In this document: in pieces, positions 35,399-44,460 of the stretch
Position numbering within the stretch: the stretch's first letter is position 1
How the letters are laid out: each line of letters begins with the position of its first letter
Origin: Chitinophagaceae bacterium UBA4407
Lineage (GTDB): Bacteria; Bacteroidota; Bacteroidia; Chitinophagales; Chitinophagaceae
Direction of reading: 5' to 3'
NCBI GenBank assembly: GCA_002390845.1
Contig: DGQT01000105.1
Span: 76,210 to 140,209 of the forward strand
Length of the DNA stretch: 64,000 bases
The notes under the pieces: model-generated
What the model was told of the DNA's origin: nothing
What the model saw: the letters and a program-made list of their open reading frames with translations, nothing else
Databases searched by the model: none
Program-made: the position numbers and the translations under genes

Positions 35399-36039
35399 CC
35401 GTTTTGGTCACGCAAATTTTTCTGTTCAATAAAATACTTTGTCCACATGATGAAAAAATAAAAACCCCCACTAATACCAATTGCAAGTCTTAAAGTTCTT
35501 GTCTCAATAAAAAATGCAAGCAAGTAAATTGAAGTCGCAACTATTAAAAAATACAACATTGCTTTAGTTGCAAAAATTGAGCCTTCGTGAATTAATTCTA
35601 AATTGCTTTTCTCTCGGTATTTGTCAAGTTGAGTTATTGCGTCCTCACAAAAGCTCTTAAAGTCATCTATCTTGCAAAAATTATTGTTTGCAGAAATTTG
35701 GAAGTTGTCAATATTGTTTTTTAAATAAAGCACCGGTCCATTTTTCCCATAGTACGATTTATAAGAAGTCAGTTCATTAAAGTTTATCGTCTTTGTTTCA
35801 TTTTCAAACTCAAAGATTACGGAAGTGTCACCCAATTTTGCTATACAATTATGAATGGCTTTCTTTTTGAAAAATTGGAAAAACGAAAATGCTAATCCGA
35901 AACCCAAAGCAATTGTCAAAACTAAATTTAGCTTGTTAAATATGCCTATAAATTCAGTCGCAATAAATGTCGCAATTGCCAATAAAACCACAATGAGTGT
36001 CTGCCACATTTTGGTATATTGAAATTGATATTCTTTCAT
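35392..36039 (-). CDS. membrane protein of unknown function (cassette gene)
   Basis: A 215-residue protein with two N-terminal hydrophobic segments (about residues 13-30 and 35-52), a soluble middle of about 90 residues (GDTSVIFEFENETKTINF, resembling a small PH-like barrel) and two more hydrophobic segments near the C-terminus. I do not recognise the family. ATG 36039 is chosen over a TTG four codons earlier. Its last 7 bp overlap the right end of attC-like site B, and half of a third site lies upstream, so it has the context of a gene cassette. Confidence 0.75.
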   Translation of the reverse strand: MKEYQFQYTKMWQTLIVVLLAIATFIATEFIGIFNKLNLVLTIALGFGLAFSFFQFFKKKAIHNCIAKLGDTSVIFEFENETKTINFNELTSYKSYYGKNGPVLYLKNNIDNFQISANNNFCKIDDFKSFCEDAITQLDKYREKSNLELIHEGSIFATKAMLYFLIVATSIYLLAFFIETRTLRLAIGISGGFYFFIMWTKYFIEQKNLRDQNGS

Positions 36040-36074
36040 TTTAATTGTCAAGGTAAAGGCTGGTCAGAAAATGG

Positions 36075-36082
36075 CAGCTAAC
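36075..36082. repeat. attC-like half site C
   Basis: CAGCTAAC, identical to the left end of site B, 36 bp upstream of the membrane protein gene. No right arm was found, so this is at most a remnant. Confidence 0.35.
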
Positions 36083-36259
36083 TCGCTAATATACGAAAGT
36101 TGTATTTTCTGTTCTTATTAAATCTTGTTTATGAATAATTTATCCATACAGCAATATTTTATACGAAAGTTTCAAACTTGCGCTTTTTGCATTATCGCTA
36201 ACCGACAATTGAAAATGCGAAAGTTTTATGCTGCCAATTGCTTTACCAAACTACCATGG

Positions 36260-36352
36260 GCTTCAATCTTCGCATCGGTAAAAGCTCGTTCTTAATCCAA
36301 CCGTACCAGTGTGCGACGCAACAGGCGATGCTACATGTACAACTGCCGGGTA
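36260..36352 (-). repeat. GCGTCGC element copy 17 (long form)
   Basis: Minus strand: TACCCGGC, middle ATGTAGCATCGCCTG, core TTGCGTCGCACACTGGTACG, tail GTTGGATTAAGAACGAGCTT and TTACCGATGCGAAGATTGAA. Confidence 0.8.
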
Positions 36353-36372
36353 CATAAATTCCTGAAAAATAA

Positions 36373-36559
36373 GGCTGCCGCAGCCCTGCGTTGTCGGGCA
36401 ACACAGATGCCTTAGGCTGTTACAGACTTGCATTGTTGGGCAACTAAAATGTATCGGGCTGCCACAGCCCGATGTTATCGGGCAGTATGAATGTGTTGGG
36501 CTGTTGCAGACCTGCCTTGGCAGGCAGTTCGAATGCCCCGGTCTGTGGCAGTTCTATTG
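36373..36559. repeat. 42-bp tandem repeat, 4.5 units
   Basis: Four units begin at 36373, 36415, 36457 and 36499, each exactly 42 bp, plus a 19-bp partial unit. The unit starts GGCTGYYRCAG and contains GGGCTGCCACAGCCC-type hairpins. All frames contain stops, so it is not coding. Confidence 0.9.
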
Positions 36560-36664
36560 TTTCATTTAATTATAATTTAAAGTTGATGCCCTCTTGCAAA
36601 TGTGGTTTATAATTTTTATTTTGTATACGATAATTCAATTGAAAACATTTAAAAAATTAAACAC

Positions 36665-37378
36665 ATGCAACAAAAACAACTGCATGCTGATGCCGTAGAC
36701 GGCGCTGCTGCCTCAGCAAAAACTACCACCAAAAAAACTAAAGGTTACACCCCTACAAAAGATTCGGATTTTGATACGGTAAGCAAAGCCGTAAGCGCAT
36801 CGTGGACGGCAAAACCCATCATTACATTAATATGGAAAACGCCGGCGCAATTTGCTGCAATGGTTGCGGCTTATTCTACAGCATTTGGTAACAGGCTTAG
36901 CGATGGTGGCAACAGGCCTTCGCAAACACAAACACTTGAGCAAATGGACAATCAGATGGATGATGCAGTTACCGATGTTAAAACTTATATAGAAAAAAAG
37001 TTTAAGAAAAAAAATGCAGCGGCGCAGTTTGCACGGTATGGCATTGTGCATTCAAGCAGGGGCTATACATTACCTAAAGACAGGGATCAGCGCAAACAAA
37101 ACCTGCAGCTTATGATTGATGCAATTGCTGCCGATGGTTTTGGTACAGAAGAATTTGGCACAACTTTCTGGACAACCATGCAAACAGATTACAGCAATGC
37201 ATTAAAAGCTGCGAATGCTACTGATGGCAGTGTAAGCACCAACGTTGCTGCAAAGAATGAACAGAAAGAAGCCATTACAAAAGTGATGGATGCACTGCGG
37301 TTGGTATTGAAAGCAAATTATCCGGATACTTATGCCGCTGTTTACAGAGATTGGGGATGGCAGAAAGAAGATTATTAA
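36665..37378 (+). CDS. hypothetical protein (237 aa)
   Basis: A soluble, lysine- and alanine-rich protein with no signal peptide. The start (residues 1-35) is low-complexity and basic (AASAKTTTKKTKGYTPTKDS); the rest is mostly helical, with a coiled-coil-like part around residues 90-125 (MDDAVTDVKTYIEKKFKKKN). I do not recognise the family. Codon use and GC resemble the core genome. A terminator follows directly (37384-37411). The upstream 300 bp holds the 42-bp tandem repeat. Confidence 0.75.
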   Translation: MQQKQLHADAVDGAAASAKTTTKKTKGYTPTKDSDFDTVSKAVSASWTAKPIITLIWKTPAQFAAMVAAYSTAFGNRLSDGGNRPSQTQTLEQMDNQMDDAVTDVKTYIEKKFKKKNAAAQFARYGIVHSSRGYTLPKDRDQRKQNLQLMIDAIAADGFGTEEFGTTFWTTMQTDYSNALKAANATDGSVSTNVAAKNEQKEAITKVMDALRLVLKANYPDTYAAVYRDWGWQKEDY

Positions 37379-37383
37379 AATGT

Positions 37384-37411
37384 AAGGCCCTGCGGATGCG
37401 GGGCTTTTTTA
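37384..37411 (+). terminator. Rho-independent terminator
   Basis: AAGGCCCTGC, short loop, GCGGGGCTTTTTTATTT: a 7-bp GC stem with a T-run, 6 bp after the stop of the 237-residue gene. Confidence 0.85.
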
Positions 37412-37413
37412 TT

Positions 37414-37540
37414 TATGTGCCCGGCAAAGGTATTTCATGGCATCTGCAGTTGCGTCGCACACTTGTACGGTTGGATATTTTATTGGGCTTTTATCTAAGC
37501 GTAGAACGAAGCGAGTCTTATTGGCGGGGATGCCGAAAAG
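37414..37540 (+). repeat. GCGTCGC element copy 18 (long form)
   Basis: TGTGCCCGGC, middle GTATTTCATGGCATCTGCAG, core TTGCGTCGCACACTTGTACG, tail GTTGGATATTTTATTGGGCT and an imperfect version of the terminal hairpin (CTTATTGGC/GCCGAAAAG). Confidence 0.85.
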
Positions 37541-37596
37541 AGGGAAAAAATTGGTTGCTTTGAATGTTATAGTAATTGTATCTGTCACTCCCCATA

Positions 37597-37902
37597 TTAA
37601 TCTCCAAGTAATTCTAAGTCAATTTTATTGCGTGAGAAATATTTCAAAAGTCCTTTGAATTCTAAAATGGTTGAAGTCTTTGCTTTGTCTTTGTTGAGGT
37701 CAGTTTTTTCAATGTATTTATCGATGATTGTAATTAAGGTTTGCTGATTTTCCGTTGGTAGTTTTAAATCTCCGTATGGGTCAATAACAAGTCCTGTCCA
37801 ATGTGTAAACATTTCAAAAATTTCACCTAAAGCATCTAATGTTTTGTCGTCAAGTCCAAACAAATACTTTTTATTGTCAAGTCTATGAAAGTCTAATGCC
37901 AT
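37597..37902 (-). CDS. small protein of unknown function (101 aa)
   Basis: A soluble acidic protein (MALDFHRLDNKKYLFGLDDK at the start) of predicted alpha structure. The size, charge and single-gene context resemble immunity or cassette proteins, but I do not recognise a family. An attC-like end (site D) lies 16 bp upstream and a GCGTCGC element downstream. Confidence 0.65.
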   Translation of the reverse strand: MALDFHRLDNKKYLFGLDDKTLDALGEIFEMFTHWTGLVIDPYGDLKLPTENQQTLITIIDKYIEKTDLNKDKAKTSTILEFKGLLKYFSRNKIDLELLGD

Positions 37903-37917
37903 ACGGTCGTTTTAAAA

Positions 37918-37982
37918 TTACTGCATACTCCCAAATATACGCAACTCAACATTGAATCTTGCAGCAATACAAGTTATGCAGT
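37918..37982 (-). repeat. attC-like short palindrome, site D
   Basis: ACTGCATA (left) pairs with TATGCAGT (right) around about 47 bp. The right part CTTGCAGCAATACAAGTTA shares CTTGCAGCAATAC with the right arm of site A. Weaker than A and B. Confidence 0.35.
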
Positions 37983-38015
37983 TGCATTGTCGCAATGCCG
38001 GGTATTGAATCAAAC

Positions 38016-38073
38016 CCTCAAAGTGTGCGACGCAACAAAAGCTGATTTTTGTTCCTATTGCCCGGTACAAAAA
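38016..38073 (-). repeat. GCGTCGC element copy 19
   Basis: Minus strand: TTTGTACCGGGC, middle AATAGGAACAAAAATCAGC, core TTTTGTTGCGTCGCACACTT. Directly downstream of the large T9SS protein gene. Confidence 0.8.
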
Positions 38074-38078
38074 TGTAT

Positions 38079-41000
38079 TTATTCTTTTAAAAGCTTGTAT
38101 GTTCTTCTGCGGTTTTTGCCATTAGTGAAGGTTACAAAATATACCCCTGCAGCAAAAGGCTGTACATTAATTGTTTTATTGTTTTTGCCCTCTTCTGAAA
38201 TGCCCCTGCTTACTGCCAGCACCCTGCCGGTAATATCAGCAAATTCAATATTGTACATCATTTTGTGCTTTGTGTTAAAAGTAATGAGCACAAAATCTTT
38301 CGCAGGATTTGGTGATAAAAGCAGTGCAGGCACCTCATCACTTTCGGGCAGTGACAAGTTATTTGTACCAAAGCCCCCAGCTTGAGTAAGCGTACTGCCT
38401 ATAACAACATTCAGCGTAGAAAGATTGGAACTTCCGCAGCCGTTCACGGATTTTACAGTGAGTTTTCCGGTGCCGAGGGTATTGTTCCAGTTTATATATA
38501 CACCCTGTGTTCCCTGGCCACTTTTAATAATACCTTTTCCGTTTACAGCCCATGAATAGCTAATACCGGGTACACCATTTACAGAATAAAAAACATCGCT
38601 TTGGTTTTTAATTACAATTGTTGGCCCGTTGATAAGCCCCGGGTTAGCAGGAATGTTACTGAATGATTTTATTAAAGCAGCACTCGTGCCACAAAAATTG
38701 CTTGATTTTACAGAAATTGAAGTGCCGGATAAACTTTCAGCAACATTTACGTGAGCAGTCAGTCCGTTATCATCGGTAGATAATATACTGGCTCCGGCTG
38801 GGAGCGTCCATGTGTACAATGCAGCCCCGCTAACAGGGTCTATTGAAAATTGATATTCACCGGTATCGCATAAGCCCTTTATTGCAGCGTCGGTGCTGTA
38901 AATTGATACAGGCTTGGCGGGTATTGTAAGCAGGCCGTTATCAAGCGTTATGGTTCCTTTGTTTGAAGAACACCCATTTATGTCTGTAATTGTGTAAGCA
39001 TTTGTTCCCTGGTGTGCCAATTGCGATCCTATGCCTGTATAGGGAAGTGTTCCACCGGATCCAGTAACGGTAACAGTTGTATTGCCACCTTTACAAATAA
39101 TGTTACTGTCTTTTGTTACAGATGCAGTCAAAACTTCGGGCTGGGTAATTGTATAAGCGGCATTCTGGGTGCATCCCCCTAAGGAATTAATGATCACTGA
39201 ATAATCACCTGGTTTCAGATTTGAAATGCTGTCTGTTGTAGCTTTGAAAGAAGGGTAAGCAATGCTGGTCCAATTGTAAGTAATAGGTCCGTTACCACCA
39301 GCGGGCATTAGTTTAATAGCACCATTATTATCTCCATTGCAGGTAACGTTCGTAATATTTGGAGAAAGTAGCGGGTTACTGCTTACACCCACGCCTTTTA
39401 TGAAAACACTGTCTTTATAACCGCCCCCTGAAACCTGGAGTTTGCCTGAATAAGATTGGGCTGCACCAGGGCTAAACTTTACGTATATTTTTTTATTAAT
39501 TGCATTTCCATATTTACTGATTGTGATATAGTCAGTGTAAACACTGTCCGGGTTTTGTGAAAACGTAAAACCTGTAAACGGCCCTAGTTTAATATTTGTA
39601 CCCGTTAAAAATGCACCTGTAATTGAAAAAGACTGCACCGGACTTACACTGTTTACGCAAAGTGTATCAAAGGCTAATGTATCAGATACGAAAAGGCCAA
39701 CATCAGACTGGTTCTGCTTCGGCCTGCCCAATTCCACAGTGCTAAATACAACATTCAGGTTATTTGCACTTTTAATATAAAAATCTGAACCATTCAAGCC
39801 ACGGTTTCCAAAATAAGCATCGGTTATAGTAATTGCCGCTTTTTTCCATGTTCCCGAATTGGTGCAAGTTGTAATAACAGACTGCTTGTCGCCGCCACCG
39901 GTTTTTGAATCATAATATAGCCTGAAACTACCATAACCGCTATCGAGATAAACAACTTCGATAGAAACAGGGTAAGCACCGTTAAGTGGTGTATTGTTTA
40001 GAAAAGCACTGTCAACATCAAAATATAAAGCGTTTTTACCAGTGGCAACATCAAAGCCACGGGCATATTTTCCATAGATTGAATTGGTATCTGCAAAAGC
40101 ATTCACATTCCAGAAGCCAACTGTTGTTTCGTTGGGTTTTATCTGGTGCAGGTAACGCTCATAATTGCCCGGAAAAATATCCCAGCCTACATCATTGGTA
40201 CCACCTGCATCCAGGTTGTCAGCCTCAAACATAGTAGCAGTTGTAACATCTTCAAGCTTTGCACCATTGGCTGCATAGGCAGCAGCTATTTTCTGGTATC
40301 TTACTTTATTAAATCTTGCTACTTTACCGTAAGTAGTTGCAGGAAAACGCACTGCATCTGAAGCGTCGAGGCCATCTCGTAAAGCGCACATTGCGTATGG
40401 AGCTGTTGCAGGTTTTTTTTGCCCGGCATATCTGTTAAAGAAATTAAACCCTTCGTCTAATTTAGGATTTGTAATATATTCTGATGTTTGGTTGCTCCAG
40501 TCTAAACCCCAGTAAACAGCACTGGTTAAAAGTGCATATAAGTTTTTGTTAACCGCTTCTGCCCACCACGGGTAATACAGGTTATCGCTGGTAATTTCGC
40601 AACGGGCCCTTACATACGAACCGTTCTGGGGCGTATTTAAAATATTATATAGCCAGGATGCTTTGGTTTTTTCATCATTTAGCTGGTAGCCTTTACCCAG
40701 TGTACCTGTTTTAAGCCACGATCCGGGGCAGTTTTGAAGCAGCCACAATGCCTGATCTTTTCCCTGGTTACCGGGATTGCTGATCAATGTTATTTTTGGG
40801 TTTGTGTTTTTATATTCATCATAAAAATACAAACTGTAATCATAGAACAGTGAATCAAACTGTGCAGATTTTATGTTATACTGCGGCGAAACATTACCCT
40901 TATAATTGATATAATCCCCTGTATTTCCAAAACAAGCCTGAACTGCGATAATTTTATTTCTGATCTCTGGCGGGTACTGTTCAACATGTTCCCGCACTTT

Positions 41001-41426
41001 GGTAATCATTCTTTTAAAATAAAAATTATAATTGGGGCTCAGATAATAAGGAGAAAAACCGGTTGTTAAGCCATTGGCATCAGTTTCAGCAACTTTCGGT
41101 ACCCCTCCCGTAGTATATAGCCAATCCGGGCAAAAATCTTTTACATAAACTTTATACATAACCTGCAAGTCGCCTTCTAAACGGGTTGTAAGATCGCTGT
41201 CAAAAATTGTCCAATCCCAAACATCAGGCTCAATTTCTATTTCATTCCAACCCAGTTTAGAAAATCTTCCCGAGATTTCAGGATACAAATCATGTGGCAG
41301 AGGGGCTGCCCCAAATTGCCAGGTGCCAAATTTTAGTGTGGTATCCGGTAACTGCGCTGTGGCAGACAGTGCAGCAATGGCAAATATGCCCAATAAAATA
41401 TAGGTTCTGAAATTTTTGGTTCTCAA
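38079..41426 (-). CDS. large secreted protein with GH-like barrel and T9SS sorting domain
   Basis: A 1115-residue protein with signal peptide (YILLGIFAIAALSATAQ). Residues about 25-450 look like a TIM-barrel of the beta-galactosidase/GH42 type (LGWNEIEIEPDVWDWTIFDS, VQACFGNTGDYIN), but catalytic residues cannot be assigned with confidence. Then follow a jelly-roll-like part (about 450-580), an Ig-like domain, a SprB-like repeat (ITNVTCNGDNNGAIKLMPAG) and PKD-like domains. The C-terminal about 80 residues (LSPNPAKDFVLITF, then DITGRVL and GVYFVTF) form a type A sorting domain for type IX secretion. It is probably a surface or released polysaccharide-acting enzyme. Confidence 0.85.
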   Translation of the reverse strand: MRTKNFRTYILLGIFAIAALSATAQLPDTTLKFGTWQFGAAPLPHDLYPEISGRFSKLGWNEIEIEPDVWDWTIFDSDLTTRLEGDLQVMYKVYVKDFCPDWLYTTGGVPKVAETDANGLTTGFSPYYLSPNYNFYFKRMITKVREHVEQYPPEIRNKIIAVQACFGNTGDYINYKGNVSPQYNIKSAQFDSLFYDYSLYFYDEYKNTNPKITLISNPGNQGKDQALWLLQNCPGSWLKTGTLGKGYQLNDEKTKASWLYNILNTPQNGSYVRARCEITSDNLYYPWWAEAVNKNLYALLTSAVYWGLDWSNQTSEYITNPKLDEGFNFFNRYAGQKKPATAPYAMCALRDGLDASDAVRFPATTYGKVARFNKVRYQKIAAAYAANGAKLEDVTTATMFEADNLDAGGTNDVGWDIFPGNYERYLHQIKPNETTVGFWNVNAFADTNSIYGKYARGFDVATGKNALYFDVDSAFLNNTPLNGAYPVSIEVVYLDSGYGSFRLYYDSKTGGGDKQSVITTCTNSGTWKKAAITITDAYFGNRGLNGSDFYIKSANNLNVVFSTVELGRPKQNQSDVGLFVSDTLAFDTLCVNSVSPVQSFSITGAFLTGTNIKLGPFTGFTFSQNPDSVYTDYITISKYGNAINKKIYVKFSPGAAQSYSGKLQVSGGGYKDSVFIKGVGVSSNPLLSPNITNVTCNGDNNGAIKLMPAGGNGPITYNWTSIAYPSFKATTDSISNLKPGDYSVIINSLGGCTQNAAYTITQPEVLTASVTKDSNIICKGGNTTVTVTGSGGTLPYTGIGSQLAHQGTNAYTITDINGCSSNKGTITLDNGLLTIPAKPVSIYSTDAAIKGLCDTGEYQFSIDPVSGAALYTWTLPAGASILSTDDNGLTAHVNVAESLSGTSISVKSSNFCGTSAALIKSFSNIPANPGLINGPTIVIKNQSDVFYSVNGVPGISYSWAVNGKGIIKSGQGTQGVYINWNNTLGTGKLTVKSVNGCGSSNLSTLNVVIGSTLTQAGGFGTNNLSLPESDEVPALLLSPNPAKDFVLITFNTKHKMMYNIEFADITGRVLAVSRGISEEGKNNKTINVQPFAAGVYFVTFTNGKNRRRTYKLLKE

Positions 41427-42352
41427 AATAGGGGGTACTTTACTGCAAAAGTTGCCACTAAATTTTTATAAGCAAACTAAATAACAATATATTTTTAACA
41501 TTATAATCGAATTTTAAGGTAAGAGGTATAAATTGTAGCAATTATTTTTAATTTATTAATCAAAGGGTTGAACATTTTTTATTATTATTCCTGTTTAAAA
41601 TTTTCAGATCTTCTCAGAGCATATTTTGAACCAGGCTTTATTACTACTATTTGGCTACTCTTGTGTCACTCACTTTTACGGTTTATTCATTTTTCGGCAA
41701 TGTAATTTCAATATACAGATTTGTGCAATTTCATTTTAAGATAACTGATGTTGTATGAATAGTAAACTCTTCAAATTGCGCAGGAAATGCAGATTTTTTT
41801 TGAAGTAAATGTCCCACTGCTAACTTCAGTTAATTTAAGATACGCTTCTATTGTTTACATCAAAGCTGGTGTCGTTATCCGGTCTCAAGAATTTCTGTTC
41901 AATGCATTTGCATGTAAGCCAGTTGTTGAAAGCAGTTATCTTAAATTCAATGCAGCCAATACTTGTAAAAGGTTTTTAGAATTTTTATTGTGTGTTTTTA
42001 TACCTTCCTTTTATAAGGCATCTGCCAGGCAGATGCGGTTAGGGCAAAGCTTAAGTGGCTGCTATGGAGCATCCTCATTACAGTAAAGAAGCCGGCGGAT
42101 CCCAGGTAAAAGCGAAGGGCCATGCTGCCATGAGTTTTACAATAATATATTTTCAGTACGGCTGATATATAATTAGCTTAATAACTATGCGAACTTATTT
42201 CGGTACCCCACGCTTTTTCTCCTGTAAGTTTTTAAGCAAAGCTTACTATTTATGCCACTTTTTCAACATACCTTTTTATTTATTTTAAACTAACTTTCGT
42301 CTTTTCCATTAGCAATATTTTTGTAATAAAAAAAGAATAAGAACGATTCATT
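41427..42352. other. 926-bp region without a convincing gene
   Basis: Element copy 20 lies at 41623-41690. A 99-codon frame at 41787-42086 on the plus strand has no recognisable domain and an uneven composition, and I do not call it. The rest is AT-rich. The promoter of the T9SS protein gene (minus) and that of the HipA-like gene (plus) should lie at the two ends. Confidence 0.5.
41623..41690 (+). repeat. GCGTCGC element copy 20 (GTGTCACTC core)
   Basis: TATTTTGAACCAGGC, middle, then TTGTGTCACTCACTTTTACG followed by GTTTATTCAT. Confidence 0.75.
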
Positions 42353-43150
42353 ATGACCAACAGCCCACCTGAAATAAGAACAGTAAATGTAACCCGCTAT
42401 GTAACGCCCTTGCGGGAAGGCGGTTCATTGCCTGCTATTGCCGAAGCAGATGATGGTTTTATGTATGTTCTTAAATTTCGTGGTGCCGGACAGGGCGTAA
42501 AATCATTGATAGCAGAATTGATATCCGGCGAAATAGCACATACCCTTGGCTTTAAGATTCCTGAAATTGTTTTCGCAAATCTTGATGAAGCCTTTGGCCG
42601 CACCGAACCCGATGAAGAAATACAAGATCTGCTGAAAGCCAGTGTGGGCCTTAATCTTGCGCTACATTATTTATCCGGTGCTTTTACTTTCGATCCGGTT
42701 GTTACTAAAATTAATGCAACACTTGCCAGCCAGATCGTTTGGTTCGATTGCCTTATTACAAACGTAGATCGTACTGCACGCAATACCAATATGCTTACAT
42801 GGCGCAATGAGTTATGGCTCATAGATCACGGGGCATCCATCTATTTTCATCATTCATGGCAACACCCCGAAGAGCAGGCAAAAAAATCTTTCCCAATGGT
42901 TAAAGATCATGTATTACTGCCACTGGCTTCAGAGCTTGATGATGTTAATTTCAGCTTTCGCTCAAAACTTACCCCGGAACGTATCAAGCAAATTGTTGAA
43001 CTGGTGCCAGACGAGTGGCTGAACGATGAATCATCAAATGAATCAGTCGCTGAAAAACGTGATGTATATTGCCGGTTCTTAATAACACGATTGGCCTTAT
43101 CAGAAAATTTTGTCAAAGAAGCAAAACATGCAAGAGAAGCTTTTATTTGA
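42353..43150 (+). CDS. HipA-like kinase domain protein
   Basis: A 265-residue protein with the HipA-type kinase features: KFRGAGQGVKSLIAEL (nucleotide loop), the catalytic WFDCLITNVDRTARNTNML (Asp in NVDR-x-x-RN) and the metal motif LWLIDHGASIYF (DxG as DHG). HipA kinases phosphorylate targets such as glutamyl-tRNA synthetase in persistence modules. This short form lacks the HipA N-terminal domain and pairs with a DUF3037 protein whose start overlaps its end by 23 bp, a known gene pair of unknown role. No HipB-like antitoxin is present. Confidence 0.82.
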   Translation: MTNSPPEIRTVNVTRYVTPLREGGSLPAIAEADDGFMYVLKFRGAGQGVKSLIAELISGEIAHTLGFKIPEIVFANLDEAFGRTEPDEEIQDLLKASVGLNLALHYLSGAFTFDPVVTKINATLASQIVWFDCLITNVDRTARNTNMLTWRNELWLIDHGASIYFHHSWQHPEEQAKKSFPMVKDHVLLPLASELDDVNFSFRSKLTPERIKQIVELVPDEWLNDESSNESVAEKRDVYCRFLITRLALSENFVKEAKHAREAFI

Positions 43151-43511
43151 ATATGCCGTAATACGCGTTGTACCATGTGTAGAACGCGAAGAATTCATCA
43201 ATGCCGGTGTTATTGTGTATTGTGCAGCACAAAATTTTCTGCAGGTTATGTTTGAATTAAATAAAGAACGCATTACTTCATTATCAGAAGAACTTGATAT
43301 TTCTGCTGTAAAAGAAAGGCTTCAGGCTTTTGCGCAAATCGCTGCAGGTGCAAGCGGCGGGGGAACAATTGCAGCATTGCCTTTGGCTTCAAGGTTTCGC
43401 TGGTTAACAGCCACACGCAGTACCATTATACAAACTTCTGCAGTTCATCCTGGTTTTTGTACAGATGCCCACGATACACTGATAAAGTTGTACACCGAAT
43501 TAGTGAAGTAG
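43128..43511 (+). CDS. DUF3037 family protein
   Basis: A 127-residue protein (FEYAVIRVVPCVEREEFINA then GVIVYC) typical of DUF3037. I chose the ATG at 43128, 23 bp inside the end of the HipA-like gene, over a TTG at 43110. The overlap implies translational coupling and joint function with the kinase. The biochemical role is unknown. Confidence 0.85.
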   Translation: MQEKLLFEYAVIRVVPCVEREEFINAGVIVYCAAQNFLQVMFELNKERITSLSEELDISAVKERLQAFAQIAAGASGGGTIAALPLASRFRWLTATRSTIIQTSAVHPGFCTDAHDTLIKLYTELVK

Positions 43512-43526
43512 TATTGATAAAGAAAT

Positions 43527-43630
43527 ATTTTTAGCCGGGCTAATGTATTTCATGGAATCTTTTCTTGCGTCGCACTCTTGTACGTTCAGATTGTATATTG
43601 AGCTTTACCGAAGCGAAGATTGAAGCGTTT
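43527..43630 (+). repeat. GCGTCGC element copy 21 (long form)
   Basis: ATTTTTAGCCGGGC, middle GTATTTCATGGAATCTTTTC, core TTGCGTCGCACTCTTGTACG, tail TTCAGATTGTATATTGAGCT and TTACCGAAGCGAAGATTGAA. Confidence 0.85.
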
Positions 43631-43775
43631 CGCAAATCCAGCTTATCGAAGTAGGTATGCGAAAATTATATTGCAAACTTTCGTTTATTTTTGAGTTGTG
43701 CGTCACTTTAAAGTGATATCCGACACAAAATAAATTTACAAGGACGACTTAGAAGTAGTGTAACTGCCCACTAAA

Positions 43776-44276
43776 ATGAAGAAACCAGTTCCATCAACAT
43801 ATAAAATTTTAAAGGAAAAAGCATTTAATTCAGACGTTAACGAAAGTTGGATTGATTGGGCAATTGAAATGATGGAAGTGGGTTATGAATCTGTCAACCT
43901 CTATGAACTTGCGGGAACTACAAGACCTTATAATCAATTTGAATTACAAGAGTTAACGAACAAAGTTTTCAAAGAATTAAACTTAGATTATTCTGACAAG
44001 ACAAACGCTTTAAAGAACTATATATACTTTCTGCTAACTACAAGTATTGACAAGCCAGAAAACTACAATAGAGTCTTACAAGAGTTTAGAGACATTTATT
44101 ATGAATTAGATGCTGACCCGGAATATCAAGATTTAGCTCTTTTATATTGGGCAAAAGACGACTTAATTTACAGTGAATTCCAACATTATTGGGACGGAGC
44201 AGACAGAACCAACATTGACCAAATAATTAGAGAACAATTTGGACTTTACATTGCGAAATTTGAAGACCAAAAATAA
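43776..44276 (+). CDS. hypothetical protein (166 aa)
   Basis: A soluble acidic, aromatic-rich helical protein (SWIDWAIEMMEVGYESVNLY, then LLYWAKDDLIYSEFQHYWDG). No signal peptide or membrane segment. I do not recognise the family with confidence; it resembles small stand-alone immunity-type proteins found in mobile arrays. It is more AT-rich than its neighbours and lies between two long-form elements, which suggests separate acquisition. Confidence 0.7.
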   Translation: MKKPVPSTYKILKEKAFNSDVNESWIDWAIEMMEVGYESVNLYELAGTTRPYNQFELQELTNKVFKELNLDYSDKTNALKNYIYFLLTTSIDKPENYNRVLQEFRDIYYELDADPEYQDLALLYWAKDDLIYSEFQHYWDGADRTNIDQIIREQFGLYIAKFEDQK

Positions 44277-44349
44277 AAGCGAACGCAAAAATGTCTCATC
44301 CTGAAATAGCTTTACTGAAAATCAAACAAAATAAAAAATGAAACAACGA

Positions 44350-44451
44350 TCCACTTCAATCTACGCTTCAGTAAAAGCTTATTTATATTCCAACCGTACA
44401 AGAGTGCGACGCAACCTGGCCTCATAGCATAACTTAAGCCCGGTACAAAAG
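44350..44451 (-). repeat. GCGTCGC element copy 22 (long form)
   Basis: Minus strand: TTTTGTACCGGGC, middle TTATGCTATGAGGCCAGG, core TTGCGTCGCACTCTTGTACG, tail GTTGGAATATAAATAAGCTT and TTACTGAAGCGTAGATTGAA. Confidence 0.85.
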
Positions 44452-44460
44452 AAAAAATAT

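Noticed and set aside
36373..36559. CRISPR array or repeat-protein coding region
   Set aside because: The 42-bp units are contiguous without spacers, and stops occur in all frames.
41787..42086. 99-codon plus-strand frame in a long gene-free region
   Set aside because: No domain, signal peptide or ribosome binding site, uneven composition and no support from context; treated as non-coding.
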